A DNA stretch of 64,000 nucleotides from Pseudomonas muyukensis (GCF_019139535.1 NZ_CP077073.1:5298501-5362500), one strand, 5' to 3'; shown: positions 38,822-47,362, numbered from the stretch's first letter. Numbers and translations are program-made. The notes: generated by a model not told the origin, from the sequence alone.

Positions 38822-39820
38822 ATGGACCCGCGCAGTGAAGTATTGCTCCGCCAGGCGGAGCTGTTCCAGGGCCCGCTGCTGATCGCCGGTGCCCAGGCCG
38901 ACGGCCTGCTCGGTCAATTGCCCCAGGCCCATGGCTGGACCTGGCATGCCGGCGACCAGGCCCTGCTGCACAGCCGCTTCAGCGGGCGCAGCCACTATGG
39001 CGTCGAGGTGCCCGAGGTGGCCTTCGAGGCCGCCGTGCTGTTCCTGCCCAAGTCCCGCGAGCTGGCCGCCTACCTGCTCAATGCCCTGGCCTCGCGCCTG
39101 GCTGGGCGCCCCCTGTACCTGGTGGGCGAGAAGCGCGGTGGCATCGAAGGCGCGGCCAAGCAGCTGCAAGCCTTCGGCAAGCCGCGCAAGCTCGACAGCG
39201 CGCGGCATTGCCAGCTGTGGCAGGTAAGTGTCGACAACGCCCCGCAGGCCAAGCCCCTGGAGAGCCTGGCCGAACGCTTCGAGCTGGCGCTGGCGGACGG
39301 CCCGTTGCAGGTGATCAGCCTGCCGGGCGTGTTCAGCCATGGCCGCCTGGACAAGGGCACGGCGCTGCTGCTGGAGCACCTCGACGACCTGCCCTGCGGC
39401 GCTGTGCTGGACTTTGGCTGTGGCGCCGGGGTGCTTGGGGCAACGATCAAGCGCCGCTACCCGCAAAGCCGGGTCACCCTGCTCGATGTCGACGCCTTCG
39501 CGGTCGCGGCCAGCCGCCTGACCCTGGCGGCCAATGGCCTGCAAGCCGAGGTGATCAGTGGCGACGGCATCGATGCCGCGCCAGCCGAACTGGACCTGAT
39601 CCTGAGCAACCCGCCGTTCCATACCGGGGTGCACACCGATTACCAGGCGTCGGAAAATCTGCTGAAAAAATCACGACAACATCTGCGAAAAGGCGGCGAA
39701 ATACGGCTGGTTGCCAATAGCTTCCTGCGCTATCAGCCGCTGCTGGAAGAGGCCCTGGGCAACTGTGAGATCCGCGCCGAGGCCCAGGGCTTTCGCATCT
39801 ACCGGGCAACACGCGGATAA
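38822..39820 (+). CDS. rsmC: 16S rRNA (guanine(1207)-N2)-methyltransferase RsmC
   Basis: 332 residues, built of two methyltransferase-like domains. The N-terminal one is degenerate ([20 protein letters not shown]); the C-terminal one binds SAM ([20 protein letters not shown]) and has the catalytic NPPF motif ([11 protein letters not shown]). It methylates G1207 of 16S rRNA in the 30S subunit. AGGAGG lies 7 nt before the ATG. Length and domain plan are standard. Confidence 0.94.
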   Translation: MDPRSEVLLRQAELFQGPLLIAGAQADGLLGQLPQAHGWTWHAGDQALLHSRFSGRSHYGVEVPEVAFEAAVLFLPKSRELAAYLLNALASRLAGRPLYLVGEKRGGIEGAAKQLQAFGKPRKLDSARHCQLWQVSVDNAPQAKPLESLAERFELALADGPLQVISLPGVFSHGRLDKGTALLLEHLDDLPCGAVLDFGCGAGVLGATIKRRYPQSRVTLLDVDAFAVAASRLTLAANGLQAEVISGDGIDAAPAELDLILSNPPFHTGVHTDYQASENLLKKSRQHLRKGGEIRLVANSFLRYQPLLEEALGNCEIRAEAQGFRIYRATRG

Positions 39821-39865
39821 AAACAGGGCTTGCCGAAAGCGCCTGGCCTAGGCAGAATCCGCTCC

Positions 39866-40037
39866 GTCCTAGGGGAGTAGTCTCCCGCGAGCGCCCTGCT
39901 CGCCCGGCACGCGTCAACACACTTGGCCCACAGGCCATGGCGCGTGCGACCCACGATCTGCGCAGACAGGTCCAGGGTTTGACAAGACCTATGACACGCA
40001 CACCTTACCCGGGGCGGGGAGGTCGTACGTGTCATAG
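39866..40037 (+). promoter_or_regulatory. yybP-ykoY manganese riboswitch
   Basis: The leader of the following transporter gene contains the class signatures GGGGAGTAG (39872-39880) and GTCAACACA (39912-39920) in the right order. Near its 3' end is a perfect 10-bp stem, CTATGACACG (39989-39998) with CGTGTCATAG (40028-40037), which could be the expression platform just ahead of the ribosome site. The yybP-ykoY class senses Mn2+ and controls manganese exporters of this protein family. Exact ends are approximate. Confidence 0.82.
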
Positions 40038-40069
40038 CCGTGTCGGCCCGCCCCCGTAGGAATCTCCTG

Positions 40070-40657
40070 ATGCTGGAATCACTGCTCGTCCCCACCGCCA
40101 TCGTTGCCCTCGCTGAAATCGGCGACAAGACGCAATTGCTCGCGCTCATCCTGGCGGCACGTTTCCGCAAGCCCTGGCCGATCATCGCCGGCATCATCGC
40201 CGCCACCCTGGCCAACCATGCCGCGGCCGGTGCCGTGGGGGCCTGGGTCAGCAGCTTCTTCAGCGAGTCGGTGCTGCACTGGATTCTCGCCGCAAGCTTC
40301 ACCGCCACCGCGCTGTGGACCCTGGTGCCGGACAAGATGGACGATGACGAAAGCAGCAACGCGCGCCGCTTCGGGCCGTTCGTGACCACGCTGATCGCGT
40401 TCTTCCTGGCGGAGATCGGTGACAAGACCCAGGTGGCCACGGTGATGCTGGCGGCGCAGTACCCGCACCTGATCATGGTGATCATCGGCACCACGTTGGG
40501 CATGCTGATCGCCAACGTGCCGGTGGTGCTGGCCGGCAACTTCGCGGCGGAAAAACTGCCGCTGACACTGATCCGTCGCCTGGCGGCGACGGCGTTCTTC
40601 GTGCTGGCCGTGGTCGCGGTGTATTCGGCGATGAAGACCAGTGGCTGGATAGGCTGA
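40070..40657 (+). CDS. TMEM165/GDT1 (UPF0016) family manganese exporter
   Basis: Inner-membrane protein of 195 residues with about six helices. Two copies of the family signature E-x-G-D-K-T-Q (ALAEIGDKTQLLAL near the N-terminus and FLAEIGDKTQVATV mid-protein) form the cation site. Bacterial members (MneA) export Mn2+. The preceding yybP-ykoY leader supports a Mn2+ role. The ATG at 40070 has TAGGAA upstream; an in-frame extension to 40040 would lie in the riboswitch and lacks a ribosome site. Transcribed alone and followed by REP repeats. Confidence 0.92.
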   Translation: MLESLLVPTAIVALAEIGDKTQLLALILAARFRKPWPIIAGIIAATLANHAAAGAVGAWVSSFFSESVLHWILAASFTATALWTLVPDKMDDDESSNARRFGPFVTTLIAFFLAEIGDKTQVATVMLAAQYPHLIMVIIGTTLGMLIANVPVVLAGNFAAEKLPLTLIRRLAATAFFVLAVVAVYSAMKTSGWIG

Positions 40658-40664
40658 AGACCCT

Positions 40665-40749
40665 GTAGCAGCCAGCCTTGCTGGCGAACCAGACAGCGCG
40701 GTGCCTGGCACCGGCTTTGCCGGTGTTCGCCGGCAAAGCCGGCGCCTAC
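40665..40749. repeat. REP-like extragenic repeats
   Basis: Contains the inverted repeat CCGGCTTTGCCGGTG / CGCCGGCAAAGCCGG and ends GGCGCCTACAGGG. It resembles the copies at 17041 and 61266. Lies between the GDT1-family gene and the convergent M48 protease gene. Confidence 0.7.
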
Positions 40750-40765
40750 AGGGGGACCCGGTGAA

Positions 40766-41581
40766 TTACTTCTTGGCGGCCTGATACAGCGGCATCACCT
40801 TCGGGATTGCCGCCTGCAACGAGGCGATACGGCTGCTCGAGGCCGGGTGGGTGCTCATGAACTCTGGCGGCGCGCCTTCGGACGCCTTGCTCATCTTGTT
40901 CCACAGGGTGATCGCGGCGTTCGGGTCGTAGCCGGCGCGGGCCGACAGTTCCAGGCCGATCAGGTCGGCCTCGTTCTCGTTGGCGCGGCTGTTGGGCAGG
41001 GTCATGGCGTAGTTCACCACGGTGTCGGCCATGGCCATGCTGTCCTGGCCCAGGCCGAAGATGGCACCGGCGCCCTGACGGGCCATTTGCACGCCGTAGG
41101 CCTTGGACATCGCCTCACGGCTGTGCTCGCGCAGGGCGTGGGCGATCTCGTGGCCGACCACGGCGGCGATCTCGGCGTCGGTCAGCTGCAACTGATCGAT
41201 CAGGCCGGTGTAGACGATGATCTTGCCACCCGGGCCGCAGTTGGCGTTCAGTTCATCGCTCTTGATCACATTGACTTCCCAGTTCCACTGCGCGGCATCC
41301 GGCCGGAACTGTGGCGCCTGGGCGATCAGGCGCTTGGCGATGGCCTGCACGCGCTTGGCGTCGTTGCTGCTCTTGTCCAGCACGCCCTTGCTCGACGCTT
41401 CGCCGAGGGTCTGCTGGTACGACTGGGCGTACATCTGGTTGACCTCGTCGGTCGACAGCATGCTGAACATGTACTGCTGGCGCTGAACGCCCACGGCACC
41501 GCCACTGGTGGTATTGACCGCCTGGCAGCCGCCCAGCAGGACACCGGCAGTCAGCAGGCTGACAACGAATGACTTACGCAT
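40766..41581 (-). CDS. M48-family metalloprotease lipoprotein (LoiP-like)
   Basis: 271 residues. A lipoprotein signal with lipobox LLGGC (Cys19), then an M48 zinc protease domain: HEIAH at 144-148 (VVGHEIAHALREHSR) and the third-ligand Glu in ENEADLIGLELSA. KSDELNANCGPGGKIIVYTG is typical of LoiP/YggG, an outer-membrane-associated protease that works with BepA or in phospholipid quality control in E. coli. The protein is likely periplasm-facing. A palindromic element lies 30 bp upstream of the ATG and may carry or disturb its promoter. Confidence 0.92.
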   Translation of the reverse strand: MRKSFVVSLLTAGVLLGGCQAVNTTSGGAVGVQRQQYMFSMLSTDEVNQMYAQSYQQTLGEASSKGVLDKSSNDAKRVQAIAKRLIAQAPQFRPDAAQWNWEVNVIKSDELNANCGPGGKIIVYTGLIDQLQLTDAEIAAVVGHEIAHALREHSREAMSKAYGVQMARQGAGAIFGLGQDSMAMADTVVNYAMTLPNSRANENEADLIGLELSARAGYDPNAAITLWNKMSKASEGAPPEFMSTHPASSSRIASLQAAIPKVMPLYQAAKK

Positions 41582-41611
41582 GAAAACACTCCCTTTTTAC
41601 ATGCCGCGTAT

Positions 41612-41778
41612 CCTAGTGTGGTGTTTCACAAATAACGACCCTAATTTGCGGTGCTTTTTGCGCTCATGCTGCGTTGTCGCTCCTCGCCGTAGCTGGGCTA
41701 CGACTCGTCGCGACGCCTTGCTTGAGCACAAAAATCACACGCGAATTATGGGTCGTATTTGCAAAACACCACACTAGG
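41612..41778. mobile_element. 167-bp MITE-like palindromic element
   Basis: Both ends begin CCTAGTGTGGTGTTT when read inward, and the terminal inverted repeats stay aligned for roughly 38 bp (CAAATA and CGACCC are shared). The centre is itself an imperfect palindrome (GTTGTCGCTCCTCG...CGACTCGTCGCGAC). No open frame fits. This is the structure of a non-autonomous transposon-derived element. No clear target duplication is seen. A 34-bp relative is at 51285. Confidence 0.7.
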
Positions 41779-41894
41779 CCCAGTCGCCCGCCCCTGCCAG
41801 AGCCGCAGGGAAGATTTCTCGCCGTCGCCTCATGCTTTGGTATTAGCCCGCCGATAACACCTGGTAACGACCTCCTTGCGCGCGGAGCTTTGCC

Positions 41895-44036
41895 ATGAAG
41901 TTCAAGTCGATCCAGTTTTCCGTGGCCGCCCTGGCCGGTGCCATCGTGCTGAGCATTGTCGCGGCACTGGTGCTGTACGCGGTGTATGCCGGGCAACGGA
42001 CCCAGGCCCTGGTGCAACAACGTACCCAGCAGCAGTTCGAGAACGTCATCGAGCAGCGCCTGGCGGCCCTGGCCCGCACCCAGGTCAGCGAGATCCAGCG
42101 CGGCCTGGAGGCGCCGCTGGCGATCGCCCGCGGCCTGGCCACCGGCAACGCGATGATCGGCATGCAAGGCGCCGACGGCCAGCCCCTGATGCGCGTCGAC
42201 CGCGAACACCTGATCAACCAGCTCAAGCGCACCGTGCAGGCCAATCCGAGCGTGCTCGGCGCCTACCTGGGCTGGGAACCGAACGCCCTCGACCACGCCG
42301 ATGCGCGCTACGTCGGCAGCAACCTGGTGGGCATCGACAGCGCCACCGGGCGCTTCCTGCCCTGGTGGTTCCGCAACGCCGACGGCAGCCTCGGCCAGGA
42401 CAAGCTGGCCGATGTCGACGACCGCACGGTGCTGGCCACCGGCGTGCGCGCCAGCGAGTACTACCTGTGCCCGAAAGAGTCGAAAAAAGCCTGCGTGATC
42501 GACCCCGCCCCCTACAAGGTGGGCGACAAGCTGGTCATGCTCGCCTCGTTCGTCGAACCGATCATGATCGACGGCCAGTTCCAAGGCATGGCGGGCGCCG
42601 ACCTGTCGGTGAACTTCATCCAGGACCTGCTCAACACCGCCGATCGCCAGCTGTATGACGGCGCCGGCGAGCTGGCCCTGGTCTCGAGCAACGGCCGCCT
42701 GGTGGCCTACACCCGCGACCCGGCCAAGTTCGGCGAAAAAGCCAGCGATGTGCTGGACAGCGAGGAAGCCGCCACCCTCAACACCCTGAGCGGCGAGCAA
42801 CTGCACTACGAGGTGGACGCCAGCAAGGACCGCATCGAGCTGTACCTGCCCTTCAAGGTCGCCAGCACCGATGCGCGCTGGACCCTGTTGCTGGAGCTGC
42901 CGCTGAGCACGGTCATGGCCGACGTCAACCAGTTGCAGCAGGACCTGGCCGACCAGCGGCGCACCGATATCACCGGCATGACCCTGGTCGGCCTGGCCAT
43001 CGCCGCCGTCGGCCTGCTGGTGATCTGGCTGCTGGCCCTGGGCATCGCCCGCCCGCTCAAGCAGATGGTTGCCATGCTCGAGGACATCGCCCAGGGCGAG
43101 GGCGACCTGACCCGCCGCCTGCAAAGCGACCGCGCCGACGAACTGGGCGCCATCGCCAGCGGCTTCAACACCTTCCTGGCCAAGTTGCAGGCGATGATCA
43201 GCCAGGTGGTCAGCTCGGTGCAGAAAGTCAGCGACTCGTCCGAGCACACCGCCGACATCGCCATCCGCACCAACCAGGGCGTGCACAAGCAAATGGCCGA
43301 GATCGACCAGGTGGCCACCGCCGTGCATGAAATGACCGCCACCGCCCAGGACGTGGCGCGCAACGCCACCCAGGCGGCCCAGGCTGCCAGCGAGGCCGAC
43401 CGCGCGGCCAACCAGGGCCTGGACATCGTCCGCGACACCTCCAACGCCATCAGTGCCCTGGCCAGCGAAATCGGCCGGGCGGTGACCGTGGTCCAGGACC
43501 TGGCCCGCGACAGCGAGAACATCAACGCCATCCTGGTGGCCATCCGCGCCATTGCCGAACAGACCAACCTGCTGGCGCTCAACGCCGCCATCGAGGCGGC
43601 CCGCGCCGGTGAACAGGGCCGCGGCTTCGCCGTGGTCGCCGACGAGGTGCGCAACCTGGCGCAGAAGACCCAGCAGGCCACCGAAGAGATCCAGCAGATG
43701 ATCCAGCAGTTGCAGCAAGGCACCCGCGAAGTGGTCAAGGTGATGGAGGACAGCCAGGGCAAGACCGACGACAGCGTGCTGCAGGCCAGCCGCGCCGCCG
43801 AGGCACTGGAGAGCATCACCCAGGCGGTGTCGGTGATCAACGACATGAACACCCAGATCGCCAGCGCCGCCGAAGAGCAGAGTGCCGTGGCCGAGGACAT
43901 CAACCGCAACGTGATCAACATTGGCCAGGTGGCCGGCGAAGTCGCTGGCGGCGCCGACGAGTCGAGCCAGGCCAGCGCCGAGCTGACCAAGCTGGCGGAG
44001 CAGCAGCGGCGCTTGATCAATCAGTTCAGGGTTTGA
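41895..44036 (+). CDS. Methyl-accepting chemotaxis protein with dCache sensor domain
   Basis: 713 residues. TM1 about 8-31 ([21 protein letters not shown]), a periplasmic double-Cache domain about 35-355 ([28 protein letters not shown]), TM2 about 362-385 ([19 protein letters not shown]), then HAMP and a signalling hairpin with [20 protein letters not shown]. Receptors of this family in pseudomonads (PctA, McpU, McpH relatives) sense amino acids, polyamines or purines. I do not see the full amino-acid motif clearly, so the ligand stays open. It starts about 115 bp after the palindromic element and stands alone. Confidence 0.92.
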   Translation: MKFKSIQFSVAALAGAIVLSIVAALVLYAVYAGQRTQALVQQRTQQQFENVIEQRLAALARTQVSEIQRGLEAPLAIARGLATGNAMIGMQGADGQPLMRVDREHLINQLKRTVQANPSVLGAYLGWEPNALDHADARYVGSNLVGIDSATGRFLPWWFRNADGSLGQDKLADVDDRTVLATGVRASEYYLCPKESKKACVIDPAPYKVGDKLVMLASFVEPIMIDGQFQGMAGADLSVNFIQDLLNTADRQLYDGAGELALVSSNGRLVAYTRDPAKFGEKASDVLDSEEAATLNTLSGEQLHYEVDASKDRIELYLPFKVASTDARWTLLLELPLSTVMADVNQLQQDLADQRRTDITGMTLVGLAIAAVGLLVIWLLALGIARPLKQMVAMLEDIAQGEGDLTRRLQSDRADELGAIASGFNTFLAKLQAMISQVVSSVQKVSDSSEHTADIAIRTNQGVHKQMAEIDQVATAVHEMTATAQDVARNATQAAQAASEADRAANQGLDIVRDTSNAISALASEIGRAVTVVQDLARDSENINAILVAIRAIAEQTNLLALNAAIEAARAGEQGRGFAVVADEVRNLAQKTQQATEEIQQMIQQLQQGTREVVKVMEDSQGKTDDSVLQASRAAEALESITQAVSVINDMNTQIASAAEEQSAVAEDINRNVINIGQVAGEVAGGADESSQASAELTKLAEQQRRLINQFRV

Positions 44037-44073
44037 CCCGAGGCCGCGCAGGTACTCCTGTAGGACCGGCCAC

Positions 44074-44694
44074 CTAGGCGGGCGTCAGGCACTCCGGCCC
44101 ATTGAGCTGCGGGTCGTTGACGAAATACGCCAGCGCCCGCTCGCGCAAGGCCGACGGCGGCTTGGCCAGTAACTCGTGCAAGCGCGCCATCGGTGTTTCC
44201 GGATCCAGCCACAGCGCCTGCTCGGCCTCATCCAGCATCAGCGGCCGGCGCTGGTTCATCGCGGCTTGCGTCACCACCGCGCAGCTCAGCCAGGCCTGCT
44301 CCTGCACCGGGTACACCTCCCACAACGCCGCGAAGAACAGCGACGCACCCTCCCCCGGCGTCACCCAGTACGGGCGCTTGCGCGCCGTGCCCCGCCATTC
44401 GTAAAAACCATTGGCTGGCATCAGGCAGCGCCGCTGGCGCAGGGGCTCGCGGAACATCGGTTGCTCGGCGACAGTTTCGGCGCGGGCCTGGGCGGGGGTG
44501 CGGGACAGGTCGGTCAACCACGCCGGGGTCAAACCCCAACGGGCGCTGGCCAGCTGCAACTGACCGTCGAGCTGGCGCTGGATCAGCACCGAGGCACCGG
44601 GCGAGATGTTCCATTGGGCCTGCTGGCCCGCCGGGAAACCGGGCAGCCCGGCAAAGGCCTGGGACCAGCGAAACAGGGCGTAGCGTCCACACAT
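44074..44694 (-). CDS. SOS response-associated peptidase-family (YedK/HMCES, DUF159) protein with altered active site
   Basis: 206 residues. The family forms a DNA-protein crosslink with abasic sites in single-stranded DNA through Cys2. MCGRYALF gives Cys2 after Met removal, which fixes the start at 44694. Glu99 in NGFYEW is kept. By eye alignment, the usual Asn of N-A-R-A-E-T is Gln69 (AQARAET) and the usual His of I-H-D-R-M-P is Asn147 (MNQRRP). Two of four active-site residues are thus changed, and activity may be altered. Last gene of CPXCG-DUF2007-yedK. Confidence 0.85.
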   Translation of the reverse strand: MCGRYALFRWSQAFAGLPGFPAGQQAQWNISPGASVLIQRQLDGQLQLASARWGLTPAWLTDLSRTPAQARAETVAEQPMFREPLRQRRCLMPANGFYEWRGTARKRPYWVTPGEGASLFFAALWEVYPVQEQAWLSCAVVTQAAMNQRRPLMLDEAEQALWLDPETPMARLHELLAKPPSALRERALAYFVNDPQLNGPECLTPA

Positions 44695-44709
44695 GGGCGA
44701 ATTCAAAAC

Positions 44710-44970
44710 CTAGCAGATCAGGGTTCCGGGATAACTCTCCGGTTCGTCGCCGGCAAGTGGCTGGGCAGCATTGTACGCATCGATCAACTGCCGTGCGTAT
44801 TCGGCCTGCTCATCGGCCACCGCCAGGCCCAGCAAGCCCTGGATCGGCAGCTCGCCCATGGCGCCCATCAGGTCGCGCCCCACCAGGTGCACCGCGATAC
44901 CCTCGCTGGCCAGCATGCCCATCAGCATCTGCGCCTCCAGCAGGCTTTCCGGCTCGTAGATCCGTTGCAT
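44710..44970 (-). CDS. DUF2007 domain-containing protein
   Basis: 86 residues: MQRIYEPESLLEAQMLMGML, then GIAVHLVGRDLMGAMGELP and LAVADEQAEYARQLIDAYN. This is the DUF2007 (putative signal-transducing, PII-like fold) family, in which the first strand-helix pairs Glu/Ala-rich residues with a Leu-rich helix. No catalytic residues are known. It starts at the last base of the upstream CPXCG gene and ends 15 bp before yedK, so all three genes form one operon. Function unknown. Confidence 0.85.
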   Translation of the reverse strand: MQRIYEPESLLEAQMLMGMLASEGIAVHLVGRDLMGAMGELPIQGLLGLAVADEQAEYARQLIDAYNAAQPLAGDEPESYPGTLIC

Positions 44971-45152
44971 CAGTCGTTCTCACCGTAGACATCCAGCATC
45001 CACTCCTGGCCATGCACCTGCAGCACGAAGCGGATAGGCTTGCAGCACACCTGGCAGTCCTCGATGTACTCCTGATCGCCCCCGGACAGGTCCACCGAGG
45101 TTTCGACTTGCTCGCCACAATAGGGGCAATCGTAGATCGCAGTTTCCAGCAT
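44970..45152 (-). CDS. CPXCG motif-containing cysteine-rich protein
   Basis: 60 residues. Two Cys pairs, CPYC (YDCPYCGEQVE) and CQVC (EDCQVCCKPIRF), form a probable zinc-ribbon. The C-terminus is IRFVLQVHGQEWMLDVYGEN. The family is widespread in gamma-proteobacteria and has no known function; it commonly sits beside DUF2007. First gene of the three-gene operon and divergent from the acyltransferase gene. Confidence 0.85.
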   Translation of the reverse strand: MLETAIYDCPYCGEQVETSVDLSGGDQEYIEDCQVCCKPIRFVLQVHGQEWMLDVYGEND

Positions 45153-45277
45153 CGCGGCCTCCGGGGTGAGTTGTGCGTATAATTGCCGGTCTGTTTACAG
45201 GGCCTGAGTGTGTCCGAGCCGTTTTTCGGAACCCGCCCTTACCTTATTACCCTAGCCGTTTCCAACAAGAGAGCATG

Positions 45278-46444
45278 ATGGGCGAATTCGATGCCATCCG
45301 ACCGTACGACGACGCTGAGGTCCCTGCCGTTCTGGCACGGCTGCTCAGCGACCCGGCATTCCTCGATATCCTCACCCACTTCCGCTTCCCGCGCGCGGCG
45401 GGCGCCTTCGGCTGGCTGCTCAAACCGCTGATCGCCCGGCGCCTGCGCCAGGAGTTCGCCGGGGTCACCTGCGTCGCCACCCTGCAGGACAAGGTCGAGT
45501 ACTACGTCGACCGCACCATCGACCGCGCCACCGACGGCGTGACCTACACCGGCGTCGAGCAGCTCAAGGCCGGTACCGCCTACCTGTTCCTGGCCAACCA
45601 CCGCGACATCGTCATGGACCCGGCGTTCGTCAACTACGCGGTGTACCACGCCGGCCTGCCGACGCCGCGCATCGCCATCGGCGACAACCTGCTGCAAAAG
45701 CCGTTCGTCAGCGACATGATGCGCCTGAACAAGAGCTTCATCGTGCACCGCTCGATCAGCGGCCGCCGCGAGAAGCTGGCCGCCTACCAGTTGCTGTCGG
45801 CCTACATCAACCACTCGATCCGCCACGATTGCGTGTCGATCTGGATTGCCCAGGCCGAAGGCCGCGCCAAGGACGGTGACGACCGTACCGATTCGGCGAT
45901 CCTCAAGATGTTCCACATGAGCCGCAAGGACGAGCCGTTCGGCGCAGTAGTCCAGAGCCTGAACCTGACGCCGGTGTCGATCAGCTACGAATACGACCCC
46001 TGTGACCAGGCCAAGGCCCGCGAGCTGTACATCCGCGCCACCACCGGCAGCTACACCAAGGCCCCGGGCGAGGACGACAACAGCATCGCCCAGGGCATCA
46101 CCGGCTACAAAGGCCGGGTGCACATCAACTTCGCGCCACCGGTGACCGAGTACCACGAGGACACCAAGCAGCTGGCACAGGCCATCGACCGCCAGATTCT
46201 CGGCGGCTACCGGCTGTTCCCGGTGCATTACCTGGCGTATGCGATGTGGGCGCAGAAGGACCCGACGCTCGAGGTGCCGAGCGCGGACAAGCTGTTCCCC
46301 GCCGATGAACTGGCCAAGGCCAAGGAAGAATGGCAGCGGCGCCTGGACGCTTGCCCGGTGGAACACCAGCCCTACCTGGTGCAGCAGTATGCGACGCCGG
46401 TACGCAACCAGTATCAGGTCAAGCGCCAGCCGGCATCCGCCTGA
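45278..46444 (+). CDS. 1-acylglycerol-3-phosphate acyltransferase-like protein
   Basis: 388 residues. PlsC-type acyltransferase domain with motif I ANHRDIVMDPAF (around residue 108), motif II-like KSFIVHRSISGRREKL and motif III-like WIAQAEGRAKDG. Motif I is spaced H-x5-D rather than the classical H-x4-D. An additional C-terminal region of over 100 residues follows. Probably peripheral to the membrane, acting on lysophospholipid or a related acceptor; the acceptor is not identifiable. I prefer the second of two adjacent ATGs (45278) because of its better spacing from AAGAGAG; 45275 is possible. Confidence 0.85.
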   Translation: MGEFDAIRPYDDAEVPAVLARLLSDPAFLDILTHFRFPRAAGAFGWLLKPLIARRLRQEFAGVTCVATLQDKVEYYVDRTIDRATDGVTYTGVEQLKAGTAYLFLANHRDIVMDPAFVNYAVYHAGLPTPRIAIGDNLLQKPFVSDMMRLNKSFIVHRSISGRREKLAAYQLLSAYINHSIRHDCVSIWIAQAEGRAKDGDDRTDSAILKMFHMSRKDEPFGAVVQSLNLTPVSISYEYDPCDQAKARELYIRATTGSYTKAPGEDDNSIAQGITGYKGRVHINFAPPVTEYHEDTKQLAQAIDRQILGGYRLFPVHYLAYAMWAQKDPTLEVPSADKLFPADELAKAKEEWQRRLDACPVEHQPYLVQQYATPVRNQYQVKRQPASA

Positions 46445-46454
46445 CAACGCACCT

Positions 46455-46537
46455 GTAGGCGCGGCTTTAACCACGATCACCCGCAAAGCGGGTGCCAGGC
46501 ACCGCGTTGCCTGCATCGCGGCTGAAGCCGCTCCTAC
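46455..46537. repeat. REP-like extragenic palindrome
   Basis: GTAGGCGCGGCTTTAACC at the left and GGCTGAAGCCGCTCCTAC at the right form an imperfect inverted repeat, with an inner ACCCGCAAAGCGGGT hairpin. It lies between the acyltransferase gene and the convergent small membrane-protein gene. Confidence 0.7.
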
Positions 46538-46555
46538 AGGGTAGGCGTCAGCGAT

Positions 46556-46816
46556 TCAGACCCAGGTGCTGAACCAGGACAGCAGCAGGGCCATCGCCAG
46601 GCACGAGAAGCCGAGGATGTAGAAGTAGCGTGGCACGCGCTGCTCGAAGGCATCGACCATGCCGTCCTCCACCGCCAGGCCTTCACGGGCCACCGCCTCG
46701 CGGCGTCGGGCACTGTGCAGCAGCAACCCGCCCGGGCAGGTGATGATCAGGGCCAGCAGGTTGATCAATTTGGCTGGATGGGCGGCCAAGAAGCCCCAGA
46801 GCATTTGCAACGACAT
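46556..46816 (-). CDS. Small two-helix membrane protein of unknown function
   Basis: 86 residues. Two hydrophobic segments, about 15-33 (AKLINLLALIITCPGGLLL) and 65-84 (YFYILGFSCLAMALLLSWF), enclose a charged loop (HSARRREAVAREGLAVEDGM). The ATG at 46816 has GAGG 8 nt upstream. Codon use is like that of neighbouring genes, so I take it as real. I do not recognise a named family. Confidence 0.7.
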   Translation of the reverse strand: MSLQMLWGFLAAHPAKLINLLALIITCPGGLLLHSARRREAVAREGLAVEDGMVDAFEQRVPRYFYILGFSCLAMALLLSWFSTWV

Positions 46817-46895
46817 TGCGCGACCTCGGTATCACGTGCGGCAAAGCCCGGCATTCTACCCAAGCCCCAGCCCGCCACCGCGACTTTGCGACCAG

Positions 46896-46930
46896 CTGTC
46901 ATTTAATTTCATCTGTCACACGCTCGTCAT
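46896..46930 (+). promoter_or_regulatory. Pho-box-like repeats before a 68-residue hypothetical gene
   Basis: CTGTCAT (46896), CTGTCAC (46913) and TCGTCAT (46924) are repeated heptamers on the plus strand. The last two have the 11-bp spacing of a PhoB box; the first is offset by 17 bp over an AT-rich stretch (TTTAATTT). It lies 45-79 bp upstream of the ATG at 46975. No strong -10 is visible. Confidence 0.4.
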
Positions 46931-46974
46931 CAAGACAGGCCACCCTGTCGGCCTTCAACTGACCGGAGCTTGTC

Positions 46975-47181
46975 ATGCTGCACGCCGAAAACCAGGACCG
47001 CCTCTACCTCGTCGCCCAGAGCGACGAACAGCAGGCGCTGATCGATGGTTTCGCCATCAATGTCCAGGATCGCCAGTGGCTGGTGTATTGCGCCCTCGGC
47101 GGGCATGCCCACGACGACCTGCCGGAAATCGACCCGCACACCGGGATCAGCCTGCTGGATTTCACCGTACAGGCCGCCTGA
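46975..47181 (+). CDS. Hypothetical protein, 68 residues
   Basis: Small soluble acidic protein: MLHAENQDRLYLVAQSDEQQ, then FAINVQDRQWLVYCALGGHA and HDDLPEIDPHTGISLLDFTV. CCGGAG lies 8 nt before the ATG, and codon use is typical of the genome. It has no signal peptide, membrane segment or motif I recognise. It stands alone between convergent-type boundaries (REP repeat and terminator downstream). The upstream CTGTCA repeats suggest phosphate control, but that is inference. Confidence 0.72.
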   Translation: MLHAENQDRLYLVAQSDEQQALIDGFAINVQDRQWLVYCALGGHAHDDLPEIDPHTGISLLDFTVQAA

Positions 47182-47200
47182 GCCAGTCGCGACGATCTCG

Positions 47201-47284
47201 GTAGGAGCCGGCCTTGCCGGCGAACACCGGCAAGGCCGGTGCCAGGCACTAAGTTGTTTGGCTTCGCCTGCAGCTGGCGCCTAC
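47201..47284. repeat. REP-like extragenic repeats
   Basis: GTAGGAGCCGGCCTTGCCGG and CACCGGCAAGGCCGGTG form nested inverted repeats, ending GCTGGCGCCTAC. Located 20 bp after the 68-residue gene and before a bidirectional terminator. Confidence 0.7.
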
Positions 47285-47312
47285 CCATTGCCGAGTTGCC
47301 CGCCCCCAATAA

Positions 47313-47346
47313 AAAACCCGCTGCCTGAGCCCAGGCAGCGGGTTTT
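47313..47346. terminator. Bidirectional intrinsic terminator
   Basis: A perfect 15-bp stem, AAAACCCGCTGCCTG (47313-47327) and CAGGCAGCGGGTTTT (47332-47346), with a 4-nt loop and A/T tracts on both sides. It ends both the rightward small gene and the leftward yajG-like gene (stop 47363). Confidence 0.93.
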
Positions 47347-47362
47347 CTTTGGCGCGAAAGCC

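Noticed and set aside
41612..41778. Complete insertion sequence at the palindromic element
   Set aside because: No transposase frame fits within 167 bp and no target duplication is obvious.
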